43,661 nucleotides of DNA from Nitrospirae bacterium MYbin3. GTDB taxonomy: Bacteria; Nitrospirota; Thermodesulfovibrionia; Thermodesulfovibrionales; Dissulfurispiraceae. The stretch spans positions 1 to 43,661 of the forward strand of contig PEAD01000026.1 of assembly GCA_002753335.1 (NCBI GenBank), read 5' to 3'. How positions within the stretch are numbered: position 1 is the first letter of the stretch; each line of letters opens with the position of its first letter. Shown in pieces: positions 27,003-35,263 of the stretch. The translations under genes and the position numbers were made by a program. A model generated the notes under the pieces. The model was not told the DNA's origin. It saw only the letters and a list, made by a program, of their open reading frames with translations, and did no database searches.

Positions 27003-27031
27003 TACGGGGACAAATTTGATTTGTCCCCGTA
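27003..27031. repeat. Perfect 13-bp palindrome (REP-like or terminator stem) after the pilT operon
   Basis: The arms TACGGGGACAAAT and ATTTGTCCCCGTA pair without mismatch around TTG. No T-run follows in the plus direction, so it is not a classical terminator. GGGGACAAA/TTTGTCCCC palindromes are, as I recall, widespread intergenic elements linked to REP-associated tyrosine transposases, none of which is visible here. Confidence 0.65.
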
Positions 27032-27100
27032 GATTTGATGTTTTATGAATAGGTATTATTTTGGCATGAGTCCCAAAAGAAATCAAAAAACAAAAAACGA

Positions 27101-27129
27101 TTGCCTGATCAGCCATAAGCCTGTATAAT
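27101..27129 (+). promoter_or_regulatory. Strong sigma-70-type promoter directly at the hybrid kinase start codon
   Basis: TTGCCT at 27101-27106, a 17-base spacer and a perfect TATAAT at 27124-27129. The -10 ends only five bases before ATG 27135, so the message would begin at or next to its start codon. There is no ribosome binding site. Confidence 0.65.
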
Positions 27130-27134
27130 TTTTT

Positions 27135-28703
27135 ATGACCTCGGATGCCGCCAACAACCCCTTATTGCATGCGCTAGAAAAAAGCGAAAAAAAGCTTCAC
27201 GACATAACATCCGCACTCGGCGAAGGCGTTTATGTTCTGAATAAAAAATGTGAGCTTGTATTTATGAATCCTGTGGCCGAAAGGCTCTTGGGATGGACAG
27301 AAGCGGATCTCATAGGCAAGAAGGTTCACAACATCTTTCATTTTCAGAGGGTGGATAAAAAGCCTTTTTCTGAAGATGAGTGTCCGGTTATCAGTGTGAT
27401 GGTGAGCGGACAGGCTTATTTTACAGAAGACGATGTGTTTACGTGTAAGGACGGCACCATTCTGCCGGTATCGTATATTACAACACCGATAATTGAAGAT
27501 GGCGAGATCATGGGATTAGTAACCGCGTTCAGGGATATTACATTAAGCAAAGAAATGGAGCGCGAAATGCTCAGGACGAGAAACCTTGAATCCCTGGGAG
27601 TGCTTGCCGGAGGAATAGCCCACGACTTTAATAATCTGCTTACAGGCATAATGAGTTGTATATCACTCGCTCTGGAATCTATAGGCAAGGATAGCGAACT
27701 TTACGAAATCCTTAAAATGGCTCAGGGCGCATCTATTCAGGCAAGGGATCTGACAAAACAGCTTTTTGCTTTTTCTCAGGGCGGTGACGGAGAGAAAAAA
27801 AGAGTTGCTTTTTCCGAAATTCTGCGAAGTTCCGTCACGTTTGCGATGACCGGATCGAATATAAAACCTGAGTTTGATATGTCCGAAGACCTTTGGCCGG
27901 TGGAAATAGACACGGCACAGATAAACGAAGTGCTGCACAACCTTGCTATAAATGCGAGAGAGGCGATGCCTGAAGGCGGAATTATCAATATAAAGGCAGA
28001 AAATATCTATATTGGATCATCTAGCAAATTGCCGCTAAAAGAAGGCAGATATGTAAAAGCCTCGATTAGAGATAAGGGATCTGGCATATCAAAAGAAAAC
28101 ATGCAGAAGATCTTTGATCCTTATTTTACTACAAAGAAACTCGGCATACAGAAAGGCATGGGTCTAGGACTGGCAATATGCCATACGATTTTAAAAAATC
28201 ACGAGGGCCATATAGCGGTGGAATCTGAGCAGGGGAAAGGATCAACATTTACGATGTATCTGCCTGCTGTTGCCCCGGAAGTCTCCAGCATTGTTTTGCC
28301 GACAAGCGAAACCGCTGCTCCTGCAACAGGTCGTGTGCTTTTAATGGATGACGAAGAAATAATCGGACAGGTTGCGGATATGCTTTTTAAGAGAATGGGA
28401 TATGAAATAGCTTTTGTTCGAGACGGGAAAGAGGCTATTTCTGAATACAAAAAGGCTAAAGAATCGGGTCGGCCTTTTGATATGGTGATACTGGATATTA
28501 CCATTCCCGGTGGTATGGGCGGGGAGGAGACGATTGGACAATTGATTAAATTCGATCCCGGAGTTAAGGCGGTGGTTTCTAGCGGCTATTTTTATAATCC
28601 GGTTATGGTGGATTATAAAAAGTATGGTTTTACAGCTGTTCTGCACAAACCCTATCAAGCAAAGGAGATTGGGGATCTTATTAAAGATGTATTAAGTGGT
28701 TAG
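27135..28703 (+). CDS. Soluble PAS-histidine kinase-receiver hybrid
   Basis: The 522-residue protein has no membrane segment. A PAS domain (about 20-137) is closely related to that of the heme kinase at 7876: both have MNPxAERLxGW, ECPVxSV and YITTPIIEDG. HisKA follows with phosphoacceptor H163 (LAGGIAHDFNNLL), then HATPase with N273 (NAREAMPEGG) and GMGLGLA. The C-terminal receiver (about 398-518) has D405/D406, phosphoacceptor D454 (MVILDITIPGG) and K505. The kinase type resembles NtrB/FixL-like hybrids. It is a single gene with its own promoter; its stop is two bases from the stop of the convergent NERD-like gene. Its signal and output partner are unknown. Confidence 0.9.
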   Translation: MTSDAANNPLLHALEKSEKKLHDITSALGEGVYVLNKKCELVFMNPVAERLLGWTEADLIGKKVHNIFHFQRVDKKPFSEDECPVISVMVSGQAYFTEDDVFTCKDGTILPVSYITTPIIEDGEIMGLVTAFRDITLSKEMEREMLRTRNLESLGVLAGGIAHDFNNLLTGIMSCISLALESIGKDSELYEILKMAQGASIQARDLTKQLFAFSQGGDGEKKRVAFSEILRSSVTFAMTGSNIKPEFDMSEDLWPVEIDTAQINEVLHNLAINAREAMPEGGIINIKAENIYIGSSSKLPLKEGRYVKASIRDKGSGISKENMQKIFDPYFTTKKLGIQKGMGLGLAICHTILKNHEGHIAVESEQGKGSTFTMYLPAVAPEVSSIVLPTSETAAPATGRVLLMDDEEIIGQVADMLFKRMGYEIAFVRDGKEAISEYKKAKESGRPFDMVILDITIPGGMGGEETIGQLIKFDPGVKAVVSSGYFYNPVMVDYKKYGFTAVLHKPYQAKEIGDLIKDVLSG

Positions 28704-28705
28704 GT

Positions 28706-29221
28706 TTATATAGAGGGGCTGCCGAGATTCTGTCCAACATAGAGCTCTCTTAGCAAAACAAGCATTCCTTGAGGAAGTTTTTCTTTTAAAGGATTTACCA
28801 GCGCATCGCGCAGCGAGCAGCTTTCTATAACATTTATTCCGGCGAAATGAGAGTCCAATTTAACCCTCGCGTTTTCGCAAACAACAAAGGGGGTTATAGC
28901 AGCATCTACCCCAATGCGCTCCCTGATGGTTGATTTAAGCCAGAATAGATCCTGCAGTGATTTTCGGATTATGCTTGAGCAGATTTTTCTTTTCATCAAC
29001 AGGTTTTTGCCGTCGCAGGTGACATCGCCTTTGCCGTGCAGAAGGTTTAACATGAATATTCCATGCCCTCTTCCGAAAACCACATAATCTATGCTGTTTT
29101 GGTTGTAGAGCATGTCCTTGAACACCTCAAAGTCTTCTGGCAGAGAAGCAATTACAGAAGAGACGGTTGTGGATTGTTTCTTATTCCTGTTCAGGATTTT
29201 TTTGATTAGGTCGATCGGCAT
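28706..29221 (-). CDS. NERD-domain-like protein, function unknown
   Basis: I use ATG 29221, giving 171 residues; an in-frame TTG at 29242 is possible. The middle (about 35-150) resembles the nuclease-related NERD domain: an acidic VASLPEDFEVFKDM, then IDYVVFGRGHGIFMLNLL in the place where NERD proteins have their core strands, and GVDAAITPFVVCENARV. The usual Lys after the second strand is less clear, so activity is uncertain. No ribosome binding site is visible; TTGACT plus a weak TAGTCT lies just before the ATG. It follows pdxA on the same strand by about 90 bases. Confidence 0.5.
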   Translation of the reverse strand: MPIDLIKKILNRNKKQSTTVSSVIASLPEDFEVFKDMLYNQNSIDYVVFGRGHGIFMLNLLHGKGDVTCDGKNLLMKRKICSSIIRKSLQDLFWLKSTIRERIGVDAAITPFVVCENARVKLDSHFAGINVIESCSLRDALVNPLKEKLPQGMLVLLRELYVGQNLGSPSI

Positions 29222-29314
29222 GGCTTTTAGACTAAAGGCCAAGAGTTTTTAAGTCAAGGTTTCTCGAATGCCTTGTGAATGTATTCAAACTCTCAGCATA
29301 GCTGTTTGTATGAA

Positions 29315-30259
29315 TTAAATTTTGAAGCCGGCCGCTTTTTTTATCGCCTCTATCATGCTCGAAGGGTTTGCAATGCCTTTCCAAGCTATATCGTAAGCGG
29401 TTCCGTGGTCCGGTGATGTCCTGACAAAAGGCAGGCCGATGGTCACATTCACTCCTTTGTCAAATGCTATCATCTTAAGCGGTATCAGTCCCTGATCATG
29501 GTACATGCAGACCACGATGTCGAACTCTTTTTTGTAAGCCCTATGAAAAAGTGTATCAGGGGGATAAGGCCCTGATACAGGAATGCCGATTCTTTGAGCC
29601 TCTTCAACTGCCGGAATTATCCCATTCTGCTCCTCATCTCCGAACATACCAGATTCTCCGGCATGCGGATTCAGTCCGGCTACAGCAATCTGCGGCTCTT
29701 TGATTCCCATCATTTGAGAGGCTTTGTTAGCAAGCATAACTGTTCGCAACACAGAATCCTTTGTGATCATAGCAGGGACATTTTTAATTGCGGTGTGTAT
29801 AGTGACAAGCACAACATTGAGCGGCCCACCGCAAAGCATCATCGCGTAATCCTTTGTGGCGGTCAGCTCCGCAAGCATCTCTGTGTGGCCGGGCCATTTA
29901 TAACCTGCCATCTTTAGAGATTCTTTGGTTATAGGCGCGGTTACAATTGCATCCACCTCTTTTGCCGAGGCAAGTTCTACCGCCTTTTTGATGTACGAAA
30001 CCGCTGCGCGCCCACCTTCTGCGGAAGGTTTGTTTTTGAGAAAACTTCTGTCAGTAATCGCATTTGTTTTAACCAACTCAAACCTGTTAATCGACAATCC
30101 CAAAAGTTCTGCAGCAGAGTCAATCAAGGCAGCATCGCCTATAAACACAGGCATGCAAATTCCGCACACCTCTTCCGAAAGCACAGACTTAAGCACAATT
30201 TCTGAGCCGATTCCGGCAGGATCGCCGAGCGTAATTGCGATTTTTTTCTTTTCTGTCAT
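29315..30259 (-). CDS. pdxA: 4-hydroxythreonine-4-phosphate dehydrogenase PdxA
   Basis: I choose ATG 30259, which gives 314 residues beginning MTEKKKIAITLGDPAGIGSE, the normal PdxA N-terminus; the frame is open much further upstream but that part runs across the divergent gene. The three metal-binding histidines are present: H155 (VTIHTAIKNVP), H199 (LNPHAGESGMFG) and H254 (MYHDQGLIPLKM), with YKWPGHTEML before them. It oxidises 4-phosphohydroxythreonine in pyridoxal phosphate synthesis. A TATAAT at 30280-30285 could be its -10, leaving a short leader with no good ribosome binding site; ATG 30283 is an alternative start with AGGA upstream. The gene is divergent from the RseC-like gene. Confidence 0.92.
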   Translation of the reverse strand: MTEKKKIAITLGDPAGIGSEIVLKSVLSEEVCGICMPVFIGDAALIDSAAELLGLSINRFELVKTNAITDRSFLKNKPSAEGGRAAVSYIKKAVELASAKEVDAIVTAPITKESLKMAGYKWPGHTEMLAELTATKDYAMMLCGGPLNVVLVTIHTAIKNVPAMITKDSVLRTVMLANKASQMMGIKEPQIAVAGLNPHAGESGMFGDEEQNGIIPAVEEAQRIGIPVSGPYPPDTLFHRAYKKEFDIVVCMYHDQGLIPLKMIAFDKGVNVTIGLPFVRTSPDHGTAYDIAWKGIANPSSMIEAIKKAAGFKI

Positions 30260-30344
30260 AGCGTTTATCACGATTAGTGACATTATATCCTGATTTGTTT
30301 TAAAATTTCTGACTTTCGGCGCTCGAATAAAACAACCGGCATAT

Positions 30345-30776
30345 ATGGAAGAAACAGGCGTTGTAAAATCACTCGACGGCACAAAGGCGTTCGTAAGCCT
30401 AAAAAAACAGGGCGGCTGTGAAGGCTGTTCGGCCGGTTCTGTATGCAAAAGCATGAGCGGAGGAGATGCTGAGATCGAAGCCCTTAATTCTGCAGACGCA
30501 AAAGCGGGCGATACCGTGAGGATAGCCTTCAAATCCTATTCTTACATGAAAGGGGCCCTGCTCGTTTATGGAATCCCCATGCTATTTCTCATGATAGGAG
30601 CCGTATTCGGCAAAGAGTTTCTGCCGCGGTTTGTTCACTCAGTACAATCAGATACGCTGTCAGCCTTGGCCGGATTCGGATTTTTTGGTCTGAGCTTTGT
30701 TATTATCAAGACCATATCAAACCGTTTTGACAAGAAACAGGAACTGATACCTGTAATCGAAGAAGTAATAAAATAA
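30345..30776 (+). CDS. RseC/SoxR-reducing family membrane protein
   Basis: The 143-residue protein starts METG-like (MEETGVVKSLDGTKAFVSL) and carries clustered cysteines C25, C28 and C34 (GGCEGCSAGSVCKSM), the mark of the RseC family. Two membrane segments follow, at about 72-90 and 106-126. In E. coli RseC helps SoxR reduction and modulates sigma-E; relatives also accompany Rnf-type electron transport. No rse or rnf genes are nearby, so the local role is open. It lies 12 bases before the EF-G-like gene and is probably cotranscribed with it. No ribosome binding site is clear before ATG 30345. Confidence 0.85.
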   Translation: MEETGVVKSLDGTKAFVSLKKQGGCEGCSAGSVCKSMSGGDAEIEALNSADAKAGDTVRIAFKSYSYMKGALLVYGIPMLFLMIGAVFGKEFLPRFVHSVQSDTLSALAGFGFFGLSFVIIKTISNRFDKKQELIPVIEEVIK

Positions 30777-30788
30777 AGGGGGATAGCT

Positions 30789-32885
30789 ATGTCGAGAATC
30801 GAAACCGAGAAGATAAGGAATGTGGCTGTGATAGCACACAGCGGAGCGGGCAAAACTTCGCTGACTGAGGCTATGCTGTTTGTGTCAGGAGCGATTGACA
30901 GAATGGGCAGCATTGAAGGCGGAAATACAACAACAGACCATGAACCCGAAGAGATAGCAAGAAATATAAGCGTCACATCAGCGATGGCGCACTGCGACTG
31001 GAAAAATACAAGATTGAACCTTATTGATACACCTGGCTTTATTAACTTTATAGAGGACACTAGGGGCTGCCTTAAAGTATCGGATGGCGCGGTCGTTATC
31101 GTAAGCGCAATTTCGGGTGTGAAAGCAGAGACAGAAAAAATATGGAAATATGCCTGCGAATTCGAGGTTCCGAGAATAGTTTTTATCAACAAACTCGACA
31201 AGGAATCCGCAAATTTTGCCATGGCTATAGATGAGCTCGAAAAATCTTTTGAGGCAGAGGGTATTCCCCTTTTCATTCCGATTGGCGAAGGCGATAAATT
31301 CAAAGGTGTGGTTGACCTTATAGCAATGAAGGCGTTCATAAAAGACGGCGGCGCGTTTAAAGAGGGCGAAATACCTGCTGACATCAAAGCATCCGCAGAA
31401 GAGTACAGGAAAAAACTTGTCGAGAAGGTTGCAGAGGCAGATGATGCCCTGCTCGAAAAATATCTTGAGGGCACCGAACTTTCTTCGGACGAAATAATAA
31501 AAGGTGTGCATGAGGCATCGTTGACCAGAAGGTTCATCCCTGTCATCTGCGGTGCAGCAACACTCAATATCGGAACGGAGCAGTTGTTGGATTCTATTCT
31601 CCTCTGCCTTCCATCACCGATGGAAATGAGCAGGATATCTCCTATACGCGGCAAAAACCCGAAAGACGGAAAAGAATCCGAGAGGAAACCTGCTGATTCC
31701 GAGCCTCTCACCGCTTATGTCTTCAAAACAGTGGCAGATCCGTTCGCAGGCAAGATGTCTATTTTTAGGGTCTATTCCGGAGTGCTGAAAGCGGATTCCA
31801 CAGTTTTGAACGCAACCACCGGAAGCAAGGAAAGGGTTGGACAGGTATTTTATCTGCTCGGGAAAAAGCATGTGCCTGTCCAATCGGTGGGTCCGGGAGA
31901 GATTGCTGCAGTTGTAAAACTTAAGGACACCAATGTCGGGGACACACTATGTGAAGAACACCACCCGTTCATTATCGAAAAAGTGAAATTTGCAGAACCT
32001 TTAATATCTTATGCGATGGCTCCAAAGAGCAAAGGCGACGAAGAGAAGGTCAGTACTGGTCTGCACAGGATACTCGAAGAAGACCCTACTCTGCGCTTTA
32101 CTAGAGACGAGGAATCAAGAGAAATGATACTTTCTGGGATGGGACAGGTGCATCTCGAAGTTTCGCTCGAAAAACTTAAAAGAAAGTTTGGCGTTGAAGT
32201 GGTGATGAAAACACCTAAAATACCTTACAGAGAAACGATCAAGGCTTCAACTAAGGTTCAGGGCAGATATAAAAAACAGTCTGGGGGCCGTGGTCAGTTC
32301 GGCGACTGCTGGATAGAGATTGAACCGCTGCCGAGAGGCGGGGGCTATCAGTTTGTGGACAAAATCGTGGGCGGTGTCATACCGCAGCAGTACAGGCCTG
32401 CGGTAGAAAAAGGCATTGTTGATACAATGCATGAAGGCATACTTGCCGGATACCAGATAGTTGACATGAAAGTAACGCTGTATGACGGTTCGTATCATTC
32501 GGTTGATTCTTCCGAAATGGCGTTTAAGATCGCCGGTTCTATGGCTCTTAAGAAAGCTTTTATGGAAGCAAAACCTGCTTTGCTTGAGCCGATCATGAAG
32601 GTAGAAATTGTTGTGCCGGAAGACACACTTGGAACGGTCATAGGAGATCTGAATTCAAGGAGGGGCAAAGTTCAAGGCGTTGACGCGCAGGCCGGCAGCA
32701 ACCAGAAAATACTTGCTGTTGTACCGATGTCAGAAATGCTGACATACGCAAACCAGCTCCAGAGCATAACCTCCGGACGCGGTCTTTATTCGATGGAATT
32801 CTCGCACTATGAAGAAACGCCAGGCCATATATCACAAAAAATAATCGCACTGAGACAGAAGCTGAAAGCAGAGGAGAACGCCTAA
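30789..32885 (+). CDS. Elongation factor G, EF-G-2-type paralogue
   Basis: The 698-residue protein has all EF-G domains: GTPase (1-280; G1 AHSGAGKTSL, G3 DTPGF, G4 NKLD), domain II, and domains III-V with GRGQFGDCWIEIEP, and GIVDTMHEG in domain IV. Two features differ from the main translocase. The P-loop has AHSGAGKT instead of AHIDAGKT, and the catalytic His of G3 is Phe84 (DTPGFINF). Both are typical of the EF-G-2 subfamily, whose members translocate or recycle ribosomes in some species. It is therefore probably not the only EF-G of the cell. AAGGGGG lies before ATG 30789; argH follows three bases after the stop. Confidence 0.9.
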   Translation: MSRIETEKIRNVAVIAHSGAGKTSLTEAMLFVSGAIDRMGSIEGGNTTTDHEPEEIARNISVTSAMAHCDWKNTRLNLIDTPGFINFIEDTRGCLKVSDGAVVIVSAISGVKAETEKIWKYACEFEVPRIVFINKLDKESANFAMAIDELEKSFEAEGIPLFIPIGEGDKFKGVVDLIAMKAFIKDGGAFKEGEIPADIKASAEEYRKKLVEKVAEADDALLEKYLEGTELSSDEIIKGVHEASLTRRFIPVICGAATLNIGTEQLLDSILLCLPSPMEMSRISPIRGKNPKDGKESERKPADSEPLTAYVFKTVADPFAGKMSIFRVYSGVLKADSTVLNATTGSKERVGQVFYLLGKKHVPVQSVGPGEIAAVVKLKDTNVGDTLCEEHHPFIIEKVKFAEPLISYAMAPKSKGDEEKVSTGLHRILEEDPTLRFTRDEESREMILSGMGQVHLEVSLEKLKRKFGVEVVMKTPKIPYRETIKASTKVQGRYKKQSGGRGQFGDCWIEIEPLPRGGGYQFVDKIVGGVIPQQYRPAVEKGIVDTMHEGILAGYQIVDMKVTLYDGSYHSVDSSEMAFKIAGSMALKKAFMEAKPALLEPIMKVEIVVPEDTLGTVIGDLNSRRGKVQGVDAQAGSNQKILAVVPMSEMLTYANQLQSITSGRGLYSMEFSHYEETPGHISQKIIALRQKLKAEENA

Positions 32886-32888
32886 CCA

Positions 32889-34262
32889 ATGAAAAAGGCC
32901 TGGTCAGGCAGGTTCACAGGCAAGACCTCCAAAATTGTGGAGCAATATACAGAGTCAATCTCGTTTGACCAAAGGCTTTGGAAATACGATATAGAGGGAA
33001 GCATTGCCCATGCCAAGATGCTCGGCAAACAGGGCATCATACCAAAAAAAGATGCGGACAAAATCATCGGTGCGCTGACGGATATTTATAGTGATATCGA
33101 AAAAGGCAGGTTCAGGTTCAGCATCGAACTCGAAGACATCCACATGAATATCGAGGCAGCGCTTATTAAAAAAATCGGGGATATTGGCGGAAGGCTCCAC
33201 ACGGCCCGCTCCCGAAATGATCAGGTTGCGCTTGATCTAAGACTTTATCTGAGAGCTGAGACCAAAGAGATAATCGGGCTTCTGAAAAAACTTGCTGACA
33301 CACTCTGCGCAATTGCTGCTAAAAATTCCGAAGCGATAATGCCCGGATATACTCATATGCAGCGGGCCCAGCCTGTGCTTTTGTCCCACCACCTTTTGGC
33401 TTACGCGCAGATGTTCAGCCGCGACAGGGAGCGGTTTGAAGATTGCCTTAAACGGATTAATATTCTTCCTCTCGGCTCATGCGCGCTTGCAGGCACAAGC
33501 CTGCCGATTGACAGAGATTATGTTGCAAAACTTTTAAACTTTGACGCCATCTCAGAAAACAGCATAGATGCGGTATCGGACCGGGATTTTGCTCTGGAGT
33601 TTTTATCCGCATCATCAATACTTATGATGCATTTATCACGAATCGCTGAGGAACTCGTGCTTTGGTCAACCGAAGAATTCTCATTTATAGAGCTTCCGGA
33701 TGCTTTCACCACCGGCTCAAGCATTATGCCGCAGAAAAAGAATCCTGATGTGGCCGAACTTATGCGGGGCAAGACAGGAAGGGTTTACGGAAGCCTGATG
33801 AGTCTGCTTACTTTGATGAAAGGGCTTCCGCTTGCATACAATCGTGATATGCAGGAGGACAAAGAGCCTGTGTTTGACACGGTTGATACTGTGAAGCTTA
33901 CGCTGAACGCGCTGATACAAATGCTGCCCGAAATTAAATTTAATTCTACCCGCCTGAAGTATACTGCAGGCGCTGCCTTCTCGACTGCGACAGATTTAGC
34001 CGAATACCTTGTGCGCAAAGATATACCCTTCAGAACCGCTCACGAGATAACCGGCAAAATTGTACGCTACTGCATTGACAATAAAAAAGATCTCAAAGAC
34101 CTGAGCTTGGCCGAATATAAAAAGTTTTCTGCCAAGATAGGAAAAGATATAAATTCCTGCTTAACAACAGAACAATCGGTCAGGTCGAAAAACTCCTTTG
34201 GTGGAACTTCAGTTTCCAAGGTCAAAGAACAGCTTGCACGCTTCAAAAAGAAAAACGGCTGA
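32889..34262 (+). CDS. argH: Argininosuccinate lyase
   Basis: The 457-residue protein matches Arg[21 protein letters not shown] at the N-terminus, [43 protein letters not shown] with the catalytic His, and the fumarase/lyase signature [15 protein letters not shown] from about residue 276. It splits argininosuccinate to arginine and fumarate, the last step of arginine synthesis. It begins three bases after the EF-G-like gene, likely in one transcript with it. No argG is in the window. Its last 60 bases overlap the longest frame of the next gene. Confidence 0.96.
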   Translation: MKKAWSGRFTGKTSKIVEQYTESISFDQRLWKYDIEGSIAHAKMLGKQGIIPKKDADKIIGALTDIYSDIEKGRFRFSIELEDIHMNIEAALIKKIGDIGGRLHTARSRNDQVALDLRLYLRAETKEIIGLLKKLADTLCAIAAKNSEAIMPGYTHMQRAQPVLLSHHLLAYAQMFSRDRERFEDCLKRINILPLGSCALAGTSLPIDRDYVAKLLNFDAISENSIDAVSDRDFALEFLSASSILMMHLSRIAEELVLWSTEEFSFIELPDAFTTGSSIMPQKKNPDVAELMRGKTGRVYGSLMSLLTLMKGLPLAYNRDMQEDKEPVFDTVDTVKLTLNALIQMLPEIKFNSTRLKYTAGAAFSTATDLAEYLVRKDIPFRTAHEITGKIVRYCIDNKKDLKDLSLAEYKKFSAKIGKDINSCLTTEQSVRSKNSFGGTSVSKVKEQLARFKKKNG

Positions 34263-34938
34263 TTTCTGCGGGAAGACCGCGCCTCAATATATTGTCCGCA
34301 AACTGACCTCATCCCATAAGCATGAAGCACAATGGATAGACAATGACAAAGGCTGCGTTGCAGTTTCTGATTTCCGCAAAGAAGGTTCAAAACACCGCCC
34401 CATTACACATGCAAAGCTTTTTTATTCTGATGAAGGTCTGCACGGTTTTTTCATGGTACAAGACAGTTATGTCCGATGTGTAAACACAGAAATCAACAGT
34501 GCGGTTCACAAAGACAGCTGCGTCGAGTTTTTTGTTCGCCCCCGTGAAACAGCAGGTTATTTTAATTTTGAGTTCAATTGCGGAGGAGCTGTTTCATGCA
34601 GTTACATAAAGGATTCAACACGCATAGCCGGAGGATTTAAAAGCGCACAGAAATTAACAGAATCTGAGCTCTGTCTTATAAAAATATCCCACTCTATGCC
34701 GCGTGTAGTTGAACCAGAAATAACAAAACCTACAGTGTGGCTTCTCGATTTTGTTGTTCCGTTTTCTATTTTCGAAAAGTATCTGGGCCCGCTCGGAACA
34801 CTGAGCGAGCAGATATGGAGCGCCAATTTTTACAAATGCGGCGACGAAACCTCTCACCCACACTGGGCTTCATGGGCTTCGCTAACAGAGCGAAATTTTC
34901 ATCTGCCAGAATGCTTCGGAATAATTACTTTCGAATAA
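34198..34938 (+). CDS. CBM9-like carbohydrate-binding protein, start uncertain
   Basis: The frame encodes up to 246 residues and resembles family 9 carbohydrate-binding modules or DOMON-like sugar-binding folds: [41 protein letters not shown] and [14 protein letters not shown], with a Trp-rich end ([11 protein letters not shown]). The function is probably binding, not catalysis. There is no signal peptide. No ATG lies before the conserved part: starts possible are TTG 34198, GTG 34201 or TTG 34234, all within argH, or a rare start just after the argH stop at 34262. The stop is four bases from the convergent rubredoxin stop. Confidence 0.6.
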   Translation: MVELQFPRSKNSLHASKRKTADFCGKTAPQYIVRKLTSSHKHEAQWIDNDKGCVAVSDFRKEGSKHRPITHAKLFYSDEGLHGFFMVQDSYVRCVNTEINSAVHKDSCVEFFVRPRETAGYFNFEFNCGGAVSCSYIKDSTRIAGGFKSAQKLTESELCLIKISHSMPRVVEPEITKPTVWLLDFVVPFSIFEKYLGPLGTLSEQIWSANFYKCGDETSHPHWASWASLTERNFHLPECFGIITFE

Positions 34939-34942
34939 TAAA

Positions 34943-35122
34943 CTAATCCACCTCTTTGAACATATGTTTGCCAGCGCCGCAAACAGGGCATTTCCAGTCT
35001 TCCGGCAAATCATTGAATTCGGTCCCAGCCGGTATCTTGCCCTTTTTGTCACCCTTAGCAGGATTGTAAAGATAACCGCAACTTGCTCCTTGGCATTGCC
35101 ACATTGCACCTTGTTCAGACAT
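34943..35122 (-). CDS. Rubredoxin with CX4C metal motif
   Basis: ATG 35122 is preceded by GGAGGG at five bases, fixing a 59-residue protein. It has two Cys pairs: C10-QGAS-C15, a CX4C in place of the usual CX2C, and C45-PV-C48. [21 protein letters not shown] is normal rubredoxin sequence (shown here by [12 protein letters not shown]). CX4C forms are known from some Desulfovibrio species (Rd-2). It should carry one electron, perhaps to rubrerythrin, encoded 3 kb away on the same strand. An imperfect inverted repeat (TAAC...GTTA around TAATTATG) lies at 35164-35179 near its promoter. Confidence 0.9.
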   Translation of the reverse strand: MSEQGAMWQCQGASCGYLYNPAKGDKKGKIPAGTEFNDLPEDWKCPVCGAGKHMFKEVD

Positions 35123-35263
35123 TTTTCCCTCCAAAAAGTTGATGGTTATTGCAAGATATATTTTAACCATAATTAGTTACCTAAAAAAAGGTGAAGCAAG
35201 AATTGTGGGCATCAAGGACTTGACGCCAGAGCGCCGGATGGGGTTTACTGGATTACACTTTAC
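35123..35263. promoter_or_regulatory. Divergent region between rubredoxin and DUF1460 genes
   Basis: This 141-base spacer carries the rubredoxin ribosome binding site (GGAGGG on the minus strand) and an imperfect AT-rich inverted repeat at 35164-35179 where a -10 of the rubredoxin promoter may lie. I could not place a firm promoter for the rightward gene. Confidence 0.3.

Noticed and set aside
30260..30532. N-terminal extension of pdxA by 91 residues
   Set aside because: The extra part is antisense to the RseC-like gene and has no homology to PdxA, whose usual N-terminus begins at 30259.
30635..31711. Long open frame (358 codons) on the minus strand across the EF-G-like gene
   Set aside because: It is antisense to a clear EF-G gene, has low-complexity Ser/Ile-rich sequence typical of shadow frames and no family motif.
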